Counted from the first letter of the stretch, positions 16,522 to 25,277 are shown. The stretch: DNA of 64,000 nt from Cognatiluteimonas lumbrici (GCF_006476065.1 NZ_ML636798.1:414816-478815); one strand, 5' to 3'. Notes: generated by a model not told the origin, from the letters alone. Numbers and translations: made by a program.

Positions 16522-16805
16522 GCGGCGCCCCCGTCGATGGCGCGGCGCACGGCGATCGCCACCGCCTCGGGATTGAACCCGTACATCGAGACCTCGGGAC
16601 CGAGGGTGACGTGGATCGCCGCGGCGATCAGCGCTTCGTTGGCATCCGCGGGCAGGCCGCACACGGCGCGGTCGATCGCTTCCAGCGCCGTGTCCGGCTC
16701 GAGGAAGAAATCGCCGCTCACCTGGACCTTCGCGATGTGGCCGTCCGCGAGCTCGAGGTCGACGACCACGAGCTTGCCCCCCGGGACCTTGTATTCGCCG
16801 TGCAT
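16518..16805 (-). CDS. lplB: Lipoate-protein ligase accessory subunit (LplB-like)
   Basis: A 95-residue protein beginning MHGEYKVPGGKLVVVDLELADG. This segment, with VQVSGDFFLEPDTALEAIDRAV and a helical tail, matches the accessory C-terminal domain of lipoate ligases. In Thermoplasma this domain is a separate protein, LplB, required together with LplA for lipoate activation. Here it precedes lplA with a four-base overlap, so both chains should be made in equal amount. The split arrangement is unusual for a proteobacterium. Confidence 0.82.
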   Translation of the reverse strand: MHGEYKVPGGKLVVVDLELADGHIAKVQVSGDFFLEPDTALEAIDRAVCGLPADANEALIAAAIHVTLGPEVSMYGFNPEAVAIAVRRAIDGGAA

Positions 16806-16962
16806 TCCGCCATCCGTCGGATCCCCTGGCGTCCAGTCTACCCCCGGCGGCCTTCACTTGCCGTCCACGCCGACGACGGTTTTCCGCGGCTTCCGGAACA
16901 GCCGAGGGTGATGCCCGTCGCGAACCGCGAAACCGGTGCGCGCCAGCGGCCGCGCGGGTGGC

Positions 16963-16974
16963 TAGGCTGGCGTC
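16963..16974 (+). promoter_or_regulatory. -10-like hexamer six bases before a GTG start
   Basis: TAGGCT (16963-16968), GGCGTC, then the GTG start at 16975. No Shine-Dalgarno is present, consistent with leaderless translation. Confidence 0.35.
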
Positions 16975-18645
16975 GTGAACCGTCCAAGTCCCCCCCTCGG
17001 ACGCAGGCTCGCGGCATGGTTGTTGCTGCTGCTCCTGGCGTGCTTGCCGCTGTTGTCGTCGGCCGACGGCATGCCCGTGCTGCAGGGGGCCTGGGCGCCG
17101 GCGACCGCGGCCGATACCGGGCCGCCGATGGCACCGGACGCCGACGGCTTGCGACGCTTCGACCCGGGGCGCCTGCAGGTGTTCGGGCGCGAAGCGAGCT
17201 GGGTGCTGCTGTGGCCCGGCGAGGGCGACTGGCCGCAGGCGCCGTTCGTGCTCGAGATCGAGGGCGCGGGGCTGCAGGCGCTGACCCTGCACGGGCCCGG
17301 CCCGGGCGTCGTGCGCACGACCCAGTCCACCCGCGGCGAGCAGGCATGGCCGGCACACGGCCACCTCGCGTTCGCGATCGCGGAAGCGCCCGCACCCGGG
17401 GAACCCCTGCGGCTGCGCATCGACGCCGCAGGCGTCGCGGCCACGCCGATCAGCTTCGCGCTGCGGCCGACGGTGGAGTACCTGCGCGCCGATGCGCGCT
17501 GGCTTGCCTTTGCCAGCGCCTGCCTGGCGATCATGGGGGCGATGTCGCTGGTGGCCGTGTTCTTCGCGGTGCGCCTGCGCGACCACACCTTCGCCTGCTA
17601 CGCCGGCTTCGTGCTCGCGTACGCGACCATGCTGGCGCTGCAGACCGGCTACCTGTTCGAGCCGCTCGGGTGGGGGCCGTCGCCACGGCTGCTGCACGTG
17701 GTGGTGCAGCTCGCCACGGCGGCATCGCTGGTGTTCGGGATCCTGTTCCTCGACCGCTTCGCGAACCTGGGCAGGCACCTGCCGCGCGCGCGCCGCCCGT
17801 TGCTGGGCCTGGCAGCGCTGCTCGGGATCATCGGGCTGGCCGGGCTGCTGCCGCAGCTCGAGTCGAGCGCGCGCGCCCTGGTGCAGCCGCTGCTGGTCTG
17901 CGGCGGCGTCGCGCTGCTGGTGATGGCGGCGCTGGCGGTGCTGCGCGGGTCGCGCTACGCCGCGTTCTTCCTCGTCGGCTGGGTGCCGTTGCTGGCGGCG
18001 ACGGTGGTCGGCGTGCTGCAGCGCTACGGCGCGCTGGCCGGCTGGACCGACGCCGCCGACGCGACCCTGGCCGCAGGTGCGTTCAACGCGATGATGCTGT
18101 CGCTGGGCCTCGCGGACCGCTCGCTGGCCCTGCGCCACGATCGCGACCGCGCGCAGCGGCTGGCCGACATCGACTCGCTCACCGGTGTCTACAACCGGCG
18201 CGCCTGGAGCGAACGCCTGCTGGCGCTGCACGCGCGCACCCAGCGCGAGGGGCAGCCGCTGTCGCTGCTGTTCCTCGACCTGGACCAGTTCAAGGCGCTC
18301 AACGACCGCCTCGGGCATGCCGCCGGCGACGCCGCCCTGCGCGCGATGGCCGCGGTGATGCGCGCGGAGATCCGCGAGCACGACACCGTCGGCCGCTACG
18401 GCGGCGAGGAGTTCGTGGTGTGCCTGCCCAACACCAGCCACGCGCGCGCGGTGCAGGCCGCCGAGCGCATCCGCAGGCGCCTGCAGGAGCGGGCCCGGCG
18501 CGAGCCCGACGGCAGCCTGCCGACGGTCAGCATCGGCGTGGCCACGCTGCGCCCGGGCGAGGAACTGGCGGCCCTGATCCGCCGCGCCGACTCGGCCATG
18601 TACGAGGCCAAGGCCGCGGGCCGCAACCGGGTGGTCGCCGGCTAG
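16975..18645 (+). CDS. Membrane diguanylate cyclase with 7TMR-DISM sensor
   Basis: A 556-residue protein starting at a GTG. A signal peptide and a periplasmic 7TMR-DISM extracellular domain (about residues 32-170) precede seven transmembrane helices (about 178-375). A GGDEF domain follows (about 395-553) with DIDSLTGVYNRRAW, FLDLDQFKALND and an intact active site Gly476-Gly-Glu-Glu-Phe480. An RxxD inhibitory site (REHD) lies exactly five residues before it, so feedback inhibition by c-di-GMP is expected. It makes c-di-GMP from two GTP in response to an unknown periplasmic ligand. Confidence 0.92.
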   Translation: MNRPSPPLGRRLAAWLLLLLLACLPLLSSADGMPVLQGAWAPATAADTGPPMAPDADGLRRFDPGRLQVFGREASWVLLWPGEGDWPQAPFVLEIEGAGLQALTLHGPGPGVVRTTQSTRGEQAWPAHGHLAFAIAEAPAPGEPLRLRIDAAGVAATPISFALRPTVEYLRADARWLAFASACLAIMGAMSLVAVFFAVRLRDHTFACYAGFVLAYATMLALQTGYLFEPLGWGPSPRLLHVVVQLATAASLVFGILFLDRFANLGRHLPRARRPLLGLAALLGIIGLAGLLPQLESSARALVQPLLVCGGVALLVMAALAVLRGSRYAAFFLVGWVPLLAATVVGVLQRYGALAGWTDAADATLAAGAFNAMMLSLGLADRSLALRHDRDRAQRLADIDSLTGVYNRRAWSERLLALHARTQREGQPLSLLFLDLDQFKALNDRLGHAAGDAALRAMAAVMRAEIREHDTVGRYGGEEFVVCLPNTSHARAVQAAERIRRRLQERARREPDGSLPTVSIGVATLRPGEELAALIRRADSAMYEAKAAGRNRVVAG

Positions 18646-18657
18646 TATCCTGCGGGC
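18643..18657 (+). promoter_or_regulatory. -10-like hexamer before the TRIC-channel gene
   Basis: TAGTAT (18643-18648) overlaps the upstream stop codon and is followed by nine bases and the ATG at 18658. It could drive separate transcription of the channel gene. Confidence 0.3.
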
Positions 18658-19272
18658 ATGCACCCGTTCGTCTTCGCCCTCGACCTGCTCGGCACCTTCG
18701 CCTTCGCGCTGAGCGGCGCGACCCTGGGGGTGCGCAAGCACTTCGACCTGTTCGGGGTGCTGGTGATCTCGTTCGCGGCCGCGGTCTCCGGCGGCATCGC
18801 CCGCGACCTGATGCTCGGCGCGACCCCGCCGGTGGCGGTGGCGAGCTGGCCCTACCTGGCGGTGAGCTGCATGGCCGGGCTGATCGGTTTCTACAACGGG
18901 CCGACGGTCGAGCGCCTGCGCAACCCGGTGCAGCTGTTCGATGCGATCGGCCTCGGGCTGTTCGCGGTCACCGGCGCCTCCAAGGCGCTGGCCTGGGGCC
19001 TGGAGCCGGTGGGCGCGGTGCTGCTGGGCATGTTCACCGGCATCGGCGGCGGCATCGCGCGCGACATCATCGCCAACCGCATCCCGGTGGTGTTCCAGGC
19101 CGACCTGTACGCGGTGGCGGCGCTGGCCGGCGCAGTGGTGGTGGTGGGCGGGCGCTCGCTGGGGCTGCCGCCCGGACCGCTGCTGGTGGGCGGCGCCGCG
19201 CTGGTGATCTTCCTGCGGCTGATGGCGTTGCGCCGTGGCTGGCAGCTCCCCGTGGCGCGGCCCAGGGACTGA
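18658..19272 (+). CDS. TRIC-type cation channel family protein (YicG/UPF0126)
   Basis: A 204-residue membrane protein with two tandem three-helix repeats plus a seventh helix. Each repeat carries the conserved glycine-rich kink: FAAAVSGGIARDLMLG (about 41-56) and GMFTGIGGGIARDIIANR (about 123-140), diagnostic for the UPF0126/TRIC family. Bacterial TRIC homologues are trimeric potassium/sodium-permeable channels in the inner membrane; E. coli YicG is an uncharacterised member. It starts 12 bases after the diguanylate cyclase. Confidence 0.9.
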   Translation: MHPFVFALDLLGTFAFALSGATLGVRKHFDLFGVLVISFAAAVSGGIARDLMLGATPPVAVASWPYLAVSCMAGLIGFYNGPTVERLRNPVQLFDAIGLGLFAVTGASKALAWGLEPVGAVLLGMFTGIGGGIARDIIANRIPVVFQADLYAVAALAGAVVVVGGRSLGLPPGPLLVGGAALVIFLRLMALRRGWQLPVARPRD

Positions 19273-19277
19273 CGGGC

Positions 19278-19901
19278 GTGGGCCTGGAAGGCTTGCTGCT
19301 GGACCTGCCGCCCGGGCAACTGCAGGCACTGGAAGCCGCGCATGCGACGCCGCCGCGGGCGTACCACCACTTCGGGCACGTGCGCGAGGTGCTGCGGCAC
19401 TACCGCGAGGTCGCCGACGGCCCCGGCTGGCGCCGTCCGTGCGAGGTGGCGCTGGCGGTGCTGTACCACGATGCCGTGTACGTGCCGGGGCGCAGCGACA
19501 ACGAGGAGCGCTCGGCGCGGCTGGCGGTATCTGAAACGGAACGCTGGCTCGGCGCGGAGGCGCCGGACGTGGCGCGGGTAGCGGAGCTGATCCGCCTGAC
19601 CGCGCGGCACGGCAGCCATGCGCCGGGCGATTTCGACGGCGGGGACGCCGACGACACCCGGCATTTCCTCGACTGCGACATGGCGATCCTGGGTGCCCCC
19701 GAGGCGGCGTTCGACGCCTACGACGCGGCGATCGCGGAGGAATACCGGGGCGTGGTCCCCGGATGGATCTACCGGCGCAAGCGCCGGCAGTTCCTGGCGT
19801 CGCTGCTCGATCGCGAACGGATCTTCCTCAGCGACTTCTTCCATCTCCGGCTGGAGGCCCGCGCCCGCGCGAACCTCCGCCGGACCCTCTCCCTCGACTA
19901 G
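19278..19901 (+). CDS. HD-domain metal-dependent phosphohydrolase
   Basis: A 207-residue protein from a GTG start at 19278, five bases after the TRIC gene. The motif order is YHHFGHVREVLRHY (first His ligands), VALAVLYHDAVYVPG (HD pair), ARLTARHGSH-like helix and FLDCDMAILGAP (Asp ligand). This is the COG4339 'predicted metal-dependent HD superfamily phosphohydrolase' pattern. Substrate unknown; nucleotide hydrolysis is most often proposed. The 3' end overlaps the convergent gene by four bases. Confidence 0.82.
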   Translation: MGLEGLLLDLPPGQLQALEAAHATPPRAYHHFGHVREVLRHYREVADGPGWRRPCEVALAVLYHDAVYVPGRSDNEERSARLAVSETERWLGAEAPDVARVAELIRLTARHGSHAPGDFDGGDADDTRHFLDCDMAILGAPEAAFDAYDAAIAEEYRGVVPGWIYRRKRRQFLASLLDRERIFLSDFFHLRLEARARANLRRTLSLD

Positions 19902-20704
19902 CCCAGGCGCTGCAGGCCGAGGATCGCCTCGAGCACCGCCTGGATGATGATCGCCTCGCCGTTCACGTAGCTGCCGTAGCGGCCGCGGCCGTAGAAACCG
20001 TCCTCGTAGCCGCGCTGGAAGCCCTGGCGGAAGTAGTGCGCGTAGTCGGCGCGGCTGACGTAGCGGCCGCCGAAGCCATGGCTGCCGTCGATCCAGATGC
20101 GCGAGCGGCGATGGTCGTAGCCCCAGCGGTCGTAGCGGTCGGAGCGGCCGGCGCGCAGGCCTTCCTGGTAGCCGCGCTGCACCGCGGCGCGCAGCACGTC
20201 GGCACCGTAGTGGCTGGTGCTGTACCAGCGCCCGCCGTAGTTGTAGCGGTACGACGTGCCGGGGCTGTAGTGGCGGCTGTAGTAGTAGGCGCGGCGCTGC
20301 GCTGCCTGGCGGGCCTGTTCGGCGCGCAGGCGCTGCTGGTAGGCACGCTGGCGGGCCTGGTGCTGCGCCCGGGCCTGCTGCTGCGAGCGGATGCGCTGCT
20401 GGTGGGCGCGCTGGCTGGCCTGCCGCTGGGCGATGCGGGCGCGGACCTGGCGGTTGTCCTGTCGCGCTTCGCGGCGGTCCTCGCGGCGTTCCTGCTTCGC
20501 CTCGCGGCGGTCCTCGCGCCGATCCTGCCTGGCCTCGCGGCGGCCCTCGCGGCGCTCCTGGCGCTGTTCCTTGCGGTCCTTGCGATGCTCCTTCCGGTCC
20601 TTGTCGCGGGCGGCGGCCGGCTCGGCGGACACGCTGAAACCGGTGGCAAGCAGGGCGCCCAGCGCGAGTGCGGCGAGCAGTCGATGACGGTGGAGAGTCT
20701 TCAT
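19898..20704 (-). CDS. Secreted Arg/Glu/Gln-rich repeat protein
   Basis: A 268-residue exported protein (signal peptide to about residue 33). Residues 34-85 are a highly charged repeat built from RREDRREARQ-type decapeptides, predicted to form one long single alpha-helix. Residues 86-140 are Gln/Ala/Arg rich (QQQARAQHQARQRAYQQ). The C-terminal 125 residues are Tyr/Arg/Gly rich with paired 'RGYQEGLRAGRSDRY' and 'RGYEDGFYGRGRYG' segments. No catalytic motif is seen. Such proteins occur in Lysobacter-like genomes; a surface or nucleic-acid-binding role is a guess only. Confidence 0.75.
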   Translation of the reverse strand: MKTLHRHRLLAALALGALLATGFSVSAEPAAARDKDRKEHRKDRKEQRQERREGRREARQDRREDRREAKQERREDRREARQDNRQVRARIAQRQASQRAHQQRIRSQQQARAQHQARQRAYQQRLRAEQARQAAQRRAYYYSRHYSPGTSYRYNYGGRWYSTSHYGADVLRAAVQRGYQEGLRAGRSDRYDRWGYDHRRSRIWIDGSHGFGGRYVSRADYAHYFRQGFQRGYEDGFYGRGRYGSYVNGEAIIIQAVLEAILGLQRLG

Positions 20705-20886
20705 GGATACCTCGGTCGTGCGGGCAAGCCCCGTTGCTTGCTTCACGTGCACTACACGCCAGCGCGACTGAATCCTTTCTGACGTTTCCCGGATCCGTTC
20801 AGTTTGCGGTGCGGGAGCATTCGCACTTGCGCGCGATTCCCGCGTTCCGTATGACGTGCATTCATGTTCCAGCAAGGCCCTTGCCC

Positions 20887-22581
20887 ATGTCGCTCCGGCT
20901 CCTGACGTTCGCGTTCCTCCTTCCCGCCACGGCCTTCGCACAGCAGGCTCCACCGTCGGCGACGACGCTGGAATCCGGGTTGCCGCGCGCCCCGGAACAG
21001 AAGCAGGTGGTGTTCGAGCACGCCGACCTCGCGTTCAAGGTGGATCCTGCCCGCAAGTGGCTGCACGGCGATGCGTCGCTGACCTTCCGCGCGCTTGCGC
21101 CGCTGCAGCGGCTGGTGGTGGACCTCGACCGCAACTACGCGATCGAGGCGGTGGAGGTGGACGGCGTCGCCGTGCCCGACGGCGCGTGGCGCAACCCGGA
21201 GGGGCGGATGACGGTGGAGTTGCCGGCGCCGCTCGCGGAGGGCGCGACCGCCACGCTGCGCATCGCCTACGCCGGGCACCCGCACGAGGCGAAGCGCGCG
21301 CCCTGGGATGGTGGTTTCGTGTGGGCGACGGCGCCGACCGGCGAGCCGTGGATCGGCAGCGCGGTGCAGGGGCAGGGCTGCGACCTGGTCTGGCCGTGCA
21401 TCGACCACCCCATGGGCGAGCCGCTGCTGGTGGACGCCGCCTACACCGTGCCGGCCCCGCTGGTGGCGCCCGGCAACGGCGTGTTCGTCGGCATGGATGA
21501 AGACGACGGCTGGCGCACCTACCGCTGGCGCGCGCGCAGTCCGGACACCTACGCGGTGGTGGTCAATGCCGGTCCCTACGAGCTGCTGTCGGCGGACTAC
21601 CAGAGCCGGTACGGCAACACCATCCCGCTTCGCTTCTGGCACCTGCGCGGCAACGCGGAACGGGCGCGAAAGCTGTTCGCGGAGTTCCCGCTGATGCTCG
21701 AGTTCTTCGAGGGCATGATCGGGCCGTACCCGTTCGGCGACGAGAAGATGGGCGTGGTCGAGACCCCGTACCTGGGCATGGAGCACCAGACGGTCAACGC
21801 CTACGGCAACGACTACAGGCAGAGCGAGTTCGGCTTCGACTGGCTGCTGCAGCACGAGTTCGCGCACGAGTGGTTCGGCAACCAGCTGACCAACGTGGAC
21901 TGGGACGACATGTGGCTGCACGAGGGCTTCGGCAGCTACATGCAGCCGCTGTACCTGCAGTGGCTGCGCGGCGAGCGCGAGTACCAGGCGTGGCTGATGA
22001 ACCAGCGCAAGGCGATCGTCGGCAAGCTGCCGATCGTGCGCGGCCGGCCGATGACCGAGGAGCAGGTGGCCGGTCCGGAGGGCGCGGGCAACGACATCTA
22101 CTATCGCGGCTCGCTGATGTTGCACACGCTGCGCAACCTGGTCGGCGACGAGGCCTTCTTCGCGGCCACCCGGCAACTCGTGTACGGCCGCACCGACCCG
22201 GCGCCGGGCAACTTCGAACCGCGCTACGCCGGCACCCGCGACTTCATCGCCGCGGTCAACGCGCAGGCCGGGCGCGACCTCGGCTGGTTCTTCGACGCGT
22301 ACCTGTATTCGGCGCGGCTGCCGGAGCTGGTGGCCGAACGCGACGCCACCGGCCTGTCGCTGCGCTGGGAGACCGAGGGCGGCAAGCCGTTCCCGATGCC
22401 GGTGGAAGTGCGCGTGGACGGCCGCGACGTGGTCGTGCCGATGGCCGGTGGCCGCGGGAGGCTGGAGTTGGCGCCGCACGCGCTGTACACGCTGGACCCG
22501 CATTCGAAGGTGCTGCGCGCGCAGCCGCACATCAGCGCCTGGCAGGAGTGGACGAAAGAGCAGGGGAAGCAGGGCGGATGA
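20887..22581 (+). CDS. Secreted M1-family zinc aminopeptidase
   Basis: A 564-residue exported peptidase (signal peptide ends AFAQ). The zinc site is complete: His323-Glu-Phe-Ala-His327 with Glu346, the HExxH-x18-E spacing of family M1. The exopeptidase motif GxMEN reads LGMEHQ here (about residue 297), so the usual Asn is His, as in some DPP/LTA4-hydrolase-like branches. A catalytic Tyr is likely in DIYYRGSLML. It removes N-terminal residues from peptides in the periplasm. A methyltransferase gene overlaps its stop by four bases (ATGA). Confidence 0.9.
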   Translation: MSLRLLTFAFLLPATAFAQQAPPSATTLESGLPRAPEQKQVVFEHADLAFKVDPARKWLHGDASLTFRALAPLQRLVVDLDRNYAIEAVEVDGVAVPDGAWRNPEGRMTVELPAPLAEGATATLRIAYAGHPHEAKRAPWDGGFVWATAPTGEPWIGSAVQGQGCDLVWPCIDHPMGEPLLVDAAYTVPAPLVAPGNGVFVGMDEDDGWRTYRWRARSPDTYAVVVNAGPYELLSADYQSRYGNTIPLRFWHLRGNAERARKLFAEFPLMLEFFEGMIGPYPFGDEKMGVVETPYLGMEHQTVNAYGNDYRQSEFGFDWLLQHEFAHEWFGNQLTNVDWDDMWLHEGFGSYMQPLYLQWLRGEREYQAWLMNQRKAIVGKLPIVRGRPMTEEQVAGPEGAGNDIYYRGSLMLHTLRNLVGDEAFFAATRQLVYGRTDPAPGNFEPRYAGTRDFIAAVNAQAGRDLGWFFDAYLYSARLPELVAERDATGLSLRWETEGGKPFPMPVEVRVDGRDVVVPMAGGRGRLELAPHALYTLDPHSKVLRAQPHISAWQEWTKEQGKQGG

Positions 22582-23399
22582 GCGACGCGCGAAACCCGCA
22601 GGCGGAGCAGATGGGCGACGAGTCCATGGCCCGCAACCTCGCGCACCAGGCGGAGGCGATCTGGCCGCAGGAGCAGCGCCTGTTCGAGCGCTACCGGCTG
22701 CCGGAACGCCCGCGCATCCTCGACCTCGGCTGCGGCACCGGCGAGATCACCCGGCGCCTCGCCGGGCGCTTCCCCGGGGCGACGCTGCTGGGCGTGGACA
22801 TCCTCGAGGCGAACCTGGCGCGGGCACGCAGCCAGGGCGACGCCGGCGGCCGCATCGCCTACCGGGCCGGCGATGCCTTCGCCCTGGATTGCCCCGATGC
22901 CGGCTTCGACCTGGTGGTCTGCCGGCACATGTCGCAGGCGGTTCCCGGGTTCCCGCAGGTGCTGGCCGAGATCACGCGGGTGCTGGCGCCGGGCGGCTGG
23001 CTGCACCTGCTGAGCGAGGACTACGGGATGCTGCATTTCCCAGCGTCGCCGGATTTCGACCCGGACCTGTTCTGGAACCGCAACGCGATCACCTACCTGG
23101 ACAGCATCGGCTGCAACGGACGCGTCGGCCGCGACACACCGGCGCTGCTGGCCGCCGCCGGCTACCGCGACATCGCCATGGACTACGTCGTGGTGGACAC
23201 GCTGCGCGTGCCGCGCGAGACCTTCGCCGGCATCCTGCGCGCCTGGCGCGACGGCTACGTGGTGCCGCTCGCAAACGCGAGCGGGCGCGACCCCGCCGCG
23301 GTGCGCGCCGACTTCGACCGCATGATCGCCGCGGTGGAGACGCCGCCGGCCTACGCCTGCTGGCACGTGCCCGTCGCCGGTGCGCGCAAGCCTGGCTGA
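22578..23399 (+). CDS. SAM-dependent class I methyltransferase
   Basis: A 273-residue cytoplasmic enzyme. Motif I is ILDLGCGTGEITRRLAGRF (about residues 46-64), motif II GVDILEANLARA, a FDLVVCRHMSQAVP segment and VLAPGGWLHLLSEDYG (motif IV/post). The C-terminal 110 residues are a variable substrate domain. The acceptor cannot be inferred. It is translationally coupled to the upstream M1 peptidase by an ATGA overlap, but a biochemical link is not evident. Confidence 0.85.
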   Translation: MSDARNPQAEQMGDESMARNLAHQAEAIWPQEQRLFERYRLPERPRILDLGCGTGEITRRLAGRFPGATLLGVDILEANLARARSQGDAGGRIAYRAGDAFALDCPDAGFDLVVCRHMSQAVPGFPQVLAEITRVLAPGGWLHLLSEDYGMLHFPASPDFDPDLFWNRNAITYLDSIGCNGRVGRDTPALLAAAGYRDIAMDYVVVDTLRVPRETFAGILRAWRDGYVVPLANASGRDPAAVRADFDRMIAAVETPPAYACWHVPVAGARKPG

Positions 23400-23445
23400 C
23401 CGATTGAAGTATCTTTCCTGAAGAGCGAAAACCCGGGGACCATCG

Positions 23446-25101
23446 ATGCACTTCAAACCTGCTTCCTTCGCCACCGCCGTCGCGCTGGCCCTGGCCATCG
23501 GCCTTGCCCATGCCGCGCCGCCGCAGTCGGTGGTCCTGCCGGAGTCCGTGCGCCCGCTGCCGCCGCCGCTGCCCGCGCAGCTCGGCGACTTCGATGCCTA
23601 CGTCGAGGGCGTGCGTGAGGCGTTCGACGTGCCCGGCATCGCGGTGGCGATCGTCAAGGACGACCGCGTGCTGCTGGAGAATGGCTGGGGCGTGGCCGAC
23701 CGCGAGACCGGCGCGCCGGTGGACGCGCACACGCTGTTCGCGATCGCCTCGAACACCAAGGCCTTCACCGCCGCGTCGCTGCAGATGCTGGCCGCCGACG
23801 GCAAGCTCGAGATGGACGACCGCGTGATCGAGCACCTGCCGTGGTTCCGCATGTCGGACCCGTACATCACCCACGAGATGCGCATCCGCGACCTGCTCGC
23901 GCACCGAAGCGGGCTCAGCCTGGGCGCCGGCGACCTGCTGTACTGGCCGACCACGACCTATACCAACCGCGAGGTCGCCGAGCGGCTGAAGGACGTGCCG
24001 ATCACCGGCGGCTTCCGCGCGCAGTACGCCTACGACAACATCCTGTTCGGGGTCGCCCAGCTGGTGGTCGAGGCGACCTCGGGGATGGCCTTCGAGGACT
24101 TCCTGAAGCAGCGCATCTTCGACCCGCTGGCGATGCAGCGCACGCGCTACAACGCCGACCACCTCGGCGACCTCGACAATATCGCCACCGGTTATTCCAA
24201 GGCGGACTTCAAGGACATCGTGCCGGCCCCGCGCATGACCTGGTCGAACGTCGGCGGCGCCGGCGGCATCTATTCCAGCGTGCACGACATGTCCAAGTGG
24301 GTGCGCACGCACCTGGCCGGCGGCGAGATCCCGGCCAGCGTCGGCGGCGAGACCGGCAAGCGCCTGTTCTCCGAGCAGGCGCAGCGCGAGATGTGGACCA
24401 TGCTCACGCCGATCCCGGTGCGCAAGCCGAAGTTCGAGGCCTTCGAGCCGATCACGCCCAACTACATGGGCTACGGCGAGGGCTGGAACCTGTCCGACTA
24501 CCGCGGCGAGAAGATGGTCTCGCATACCGGCGGCTGGCCCGGCATGGTCTCGCGGGTGACGATGCTGCCGGGGCAGGGCATCGGCGTGGTCGTGCTGACC
24601 AACGCCGAGTCCGGTGCCGCCTTCAACGCCGTCACCAACCGCGTGCTCGACGCGATGCTCGGCCTGCCGCCGACCGACTGGACCAAGGCCTACGCCGAAG
24701 CGCGCGCGAAGCAGGAAGGCGACGCCGACGAGGACTGGAAGAAGCACCTGGCCGCGCGCGACGCGAAGTCGAAGCCATCGCTGCCGCTGTCCGGCTACGC
24801 CGGCACTTACGTCGACCCGTGGTACGGCGACGTCGTGATCAGCCGCGAGGGCGGCAAGCTGCGCCTGCGCTTTGGCCGCACCGCCGACCTGGTGGGCACG
24901 CTGGAGCACTGGCAGCACGACACCTTCATCGTGCGCTGGGACCAGCGCTGGCTCAACGCCGACGCCTTCCTCAGCTTCGCCCTCGACCCCGACGGCAACA
25001 TCCGCGAAGCCCGCATGGAACCCGTCTCCGACCTCACCGACTTCAGCTTCGACTTCCAGGACCTCCGCCTCACCCCGAAACCCGACGACGCCGAGGACTG
25101 A
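23446..25101 (+). CDS. Secreted class C serine hydrolase with C-terminal DUF3471-like domain
   Basis: A 551-residue exported protein (signal peptide ends HAAP). Catalytic motifs are Ser102-Asn-Thr-Lys105 (SxxK), YDN in QYAYDNILFG, and SHTGGWPG (HTG, the KTG equivalent). Residues about 430-551 form a separate beta domain (YAGTYVDPWYGDVVIS, LRLRFGRTADLVG) typical of DUF3471, found at the end of many esterase/D-aminopeptidase-like enzymes. It is the second such hydrolase in the window (see 1-1490) but only distantly similar. Substrate unknown. Confidence 0.88.
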   Translation: MHFKPASFATAVALALAIGLAHAAPPQSVVLPESVRPLPPPLPAQLGDFDAYVEGVREAFDVPGIAVAIVKDDRVLLENGWGVADRETGAPVDAHTLFAIASNTKAFTAASLQMLAADGKLEMDDRVIEHLPWFRMSDPYITHEMRIRDLLAHRSGLSLGAGDLLYWPTTTYTNREVAERLKDVPITGGFRAQYAYDNILFGVAQLVVEATSGMAFEDFLKQRIFDPLAMQRTRYNADHLGDLDNIATGYSKADFKDIVPAPRMTWSNVGGAGGIYSSVHDMSKWVRTHLAGGEIPASVGGETGKRLFSEQAQREMWTMLTPIPVRKPKFEAFEPITPNYMGYGEGWNLSDYRGEKMVSHTGGWPGMVSRVTMLPGQGIGVVVLTNAESGAAFNAVTNRVLDAMLGLPPTDWTKAYAEARAKQEGDADEDWKKHLAARDAKSKPSLPLSGYAGTYVDPWYGDVVISREGGKLRLRFGRTADLVGTLEHWQHDTFIVRWDQRWLNADAFLSFALDPDGNIREARMEPVSDLTDFSFDFQDLRLTPKPDDAED

Positions 25102-25113
25102 AGCAACCCTTCA

Positions 25114-25270
25114 GCCACAGATTCCACAGATTAAAAAAGGATCAACACGGTCAATGGCGAAAGTGGCTTCGTCGGTGCCGGAGCGCCGCAGGCACCTGGC
25201 GACTGCGTAACCACTATCGCCTTATCAGTGTTGATCCTTTCCCATCTGTGAAATCTGTGGCCAAAGAATG
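25114..25270. repeat. MITE-like inverted repeat, full copy
   Basis: The arms are near-perfect inverted copies: GCCACAGATTCCACAGAT then AAAGGATCAACAC on the left, and GTGTTGATCCTTT ... ATCTGTGAAATCTGTGGC on the right. Complementarity continues inwards (GGCGAAAGTGG with CCACTATCGCC; GTGCC with GGCAC), so nearly the whole element folds into one long hairpin. It fills the gap between convergent genes. Related copies are at 46104-46213 and 32358-32400. Confidence 0.8.
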
Positions 25271-25277
25271 CCGCTGG

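Noticed and set aside
15742..16805. lplB and lplA as one frameshifted ligase gene
   Set aside because: Both have proper starts and stops, an ATGA overlap, and the accessory domain precedes rather than follows the catalytic domain, as in true bipartite ligases.
15742..19329. A 1195-codon minus-strand open frame
   Set aside because: Only its last 259 codons (lplA) look like a real protein; the rest is antisense to the diguanylate cyclase and TRIC genes.
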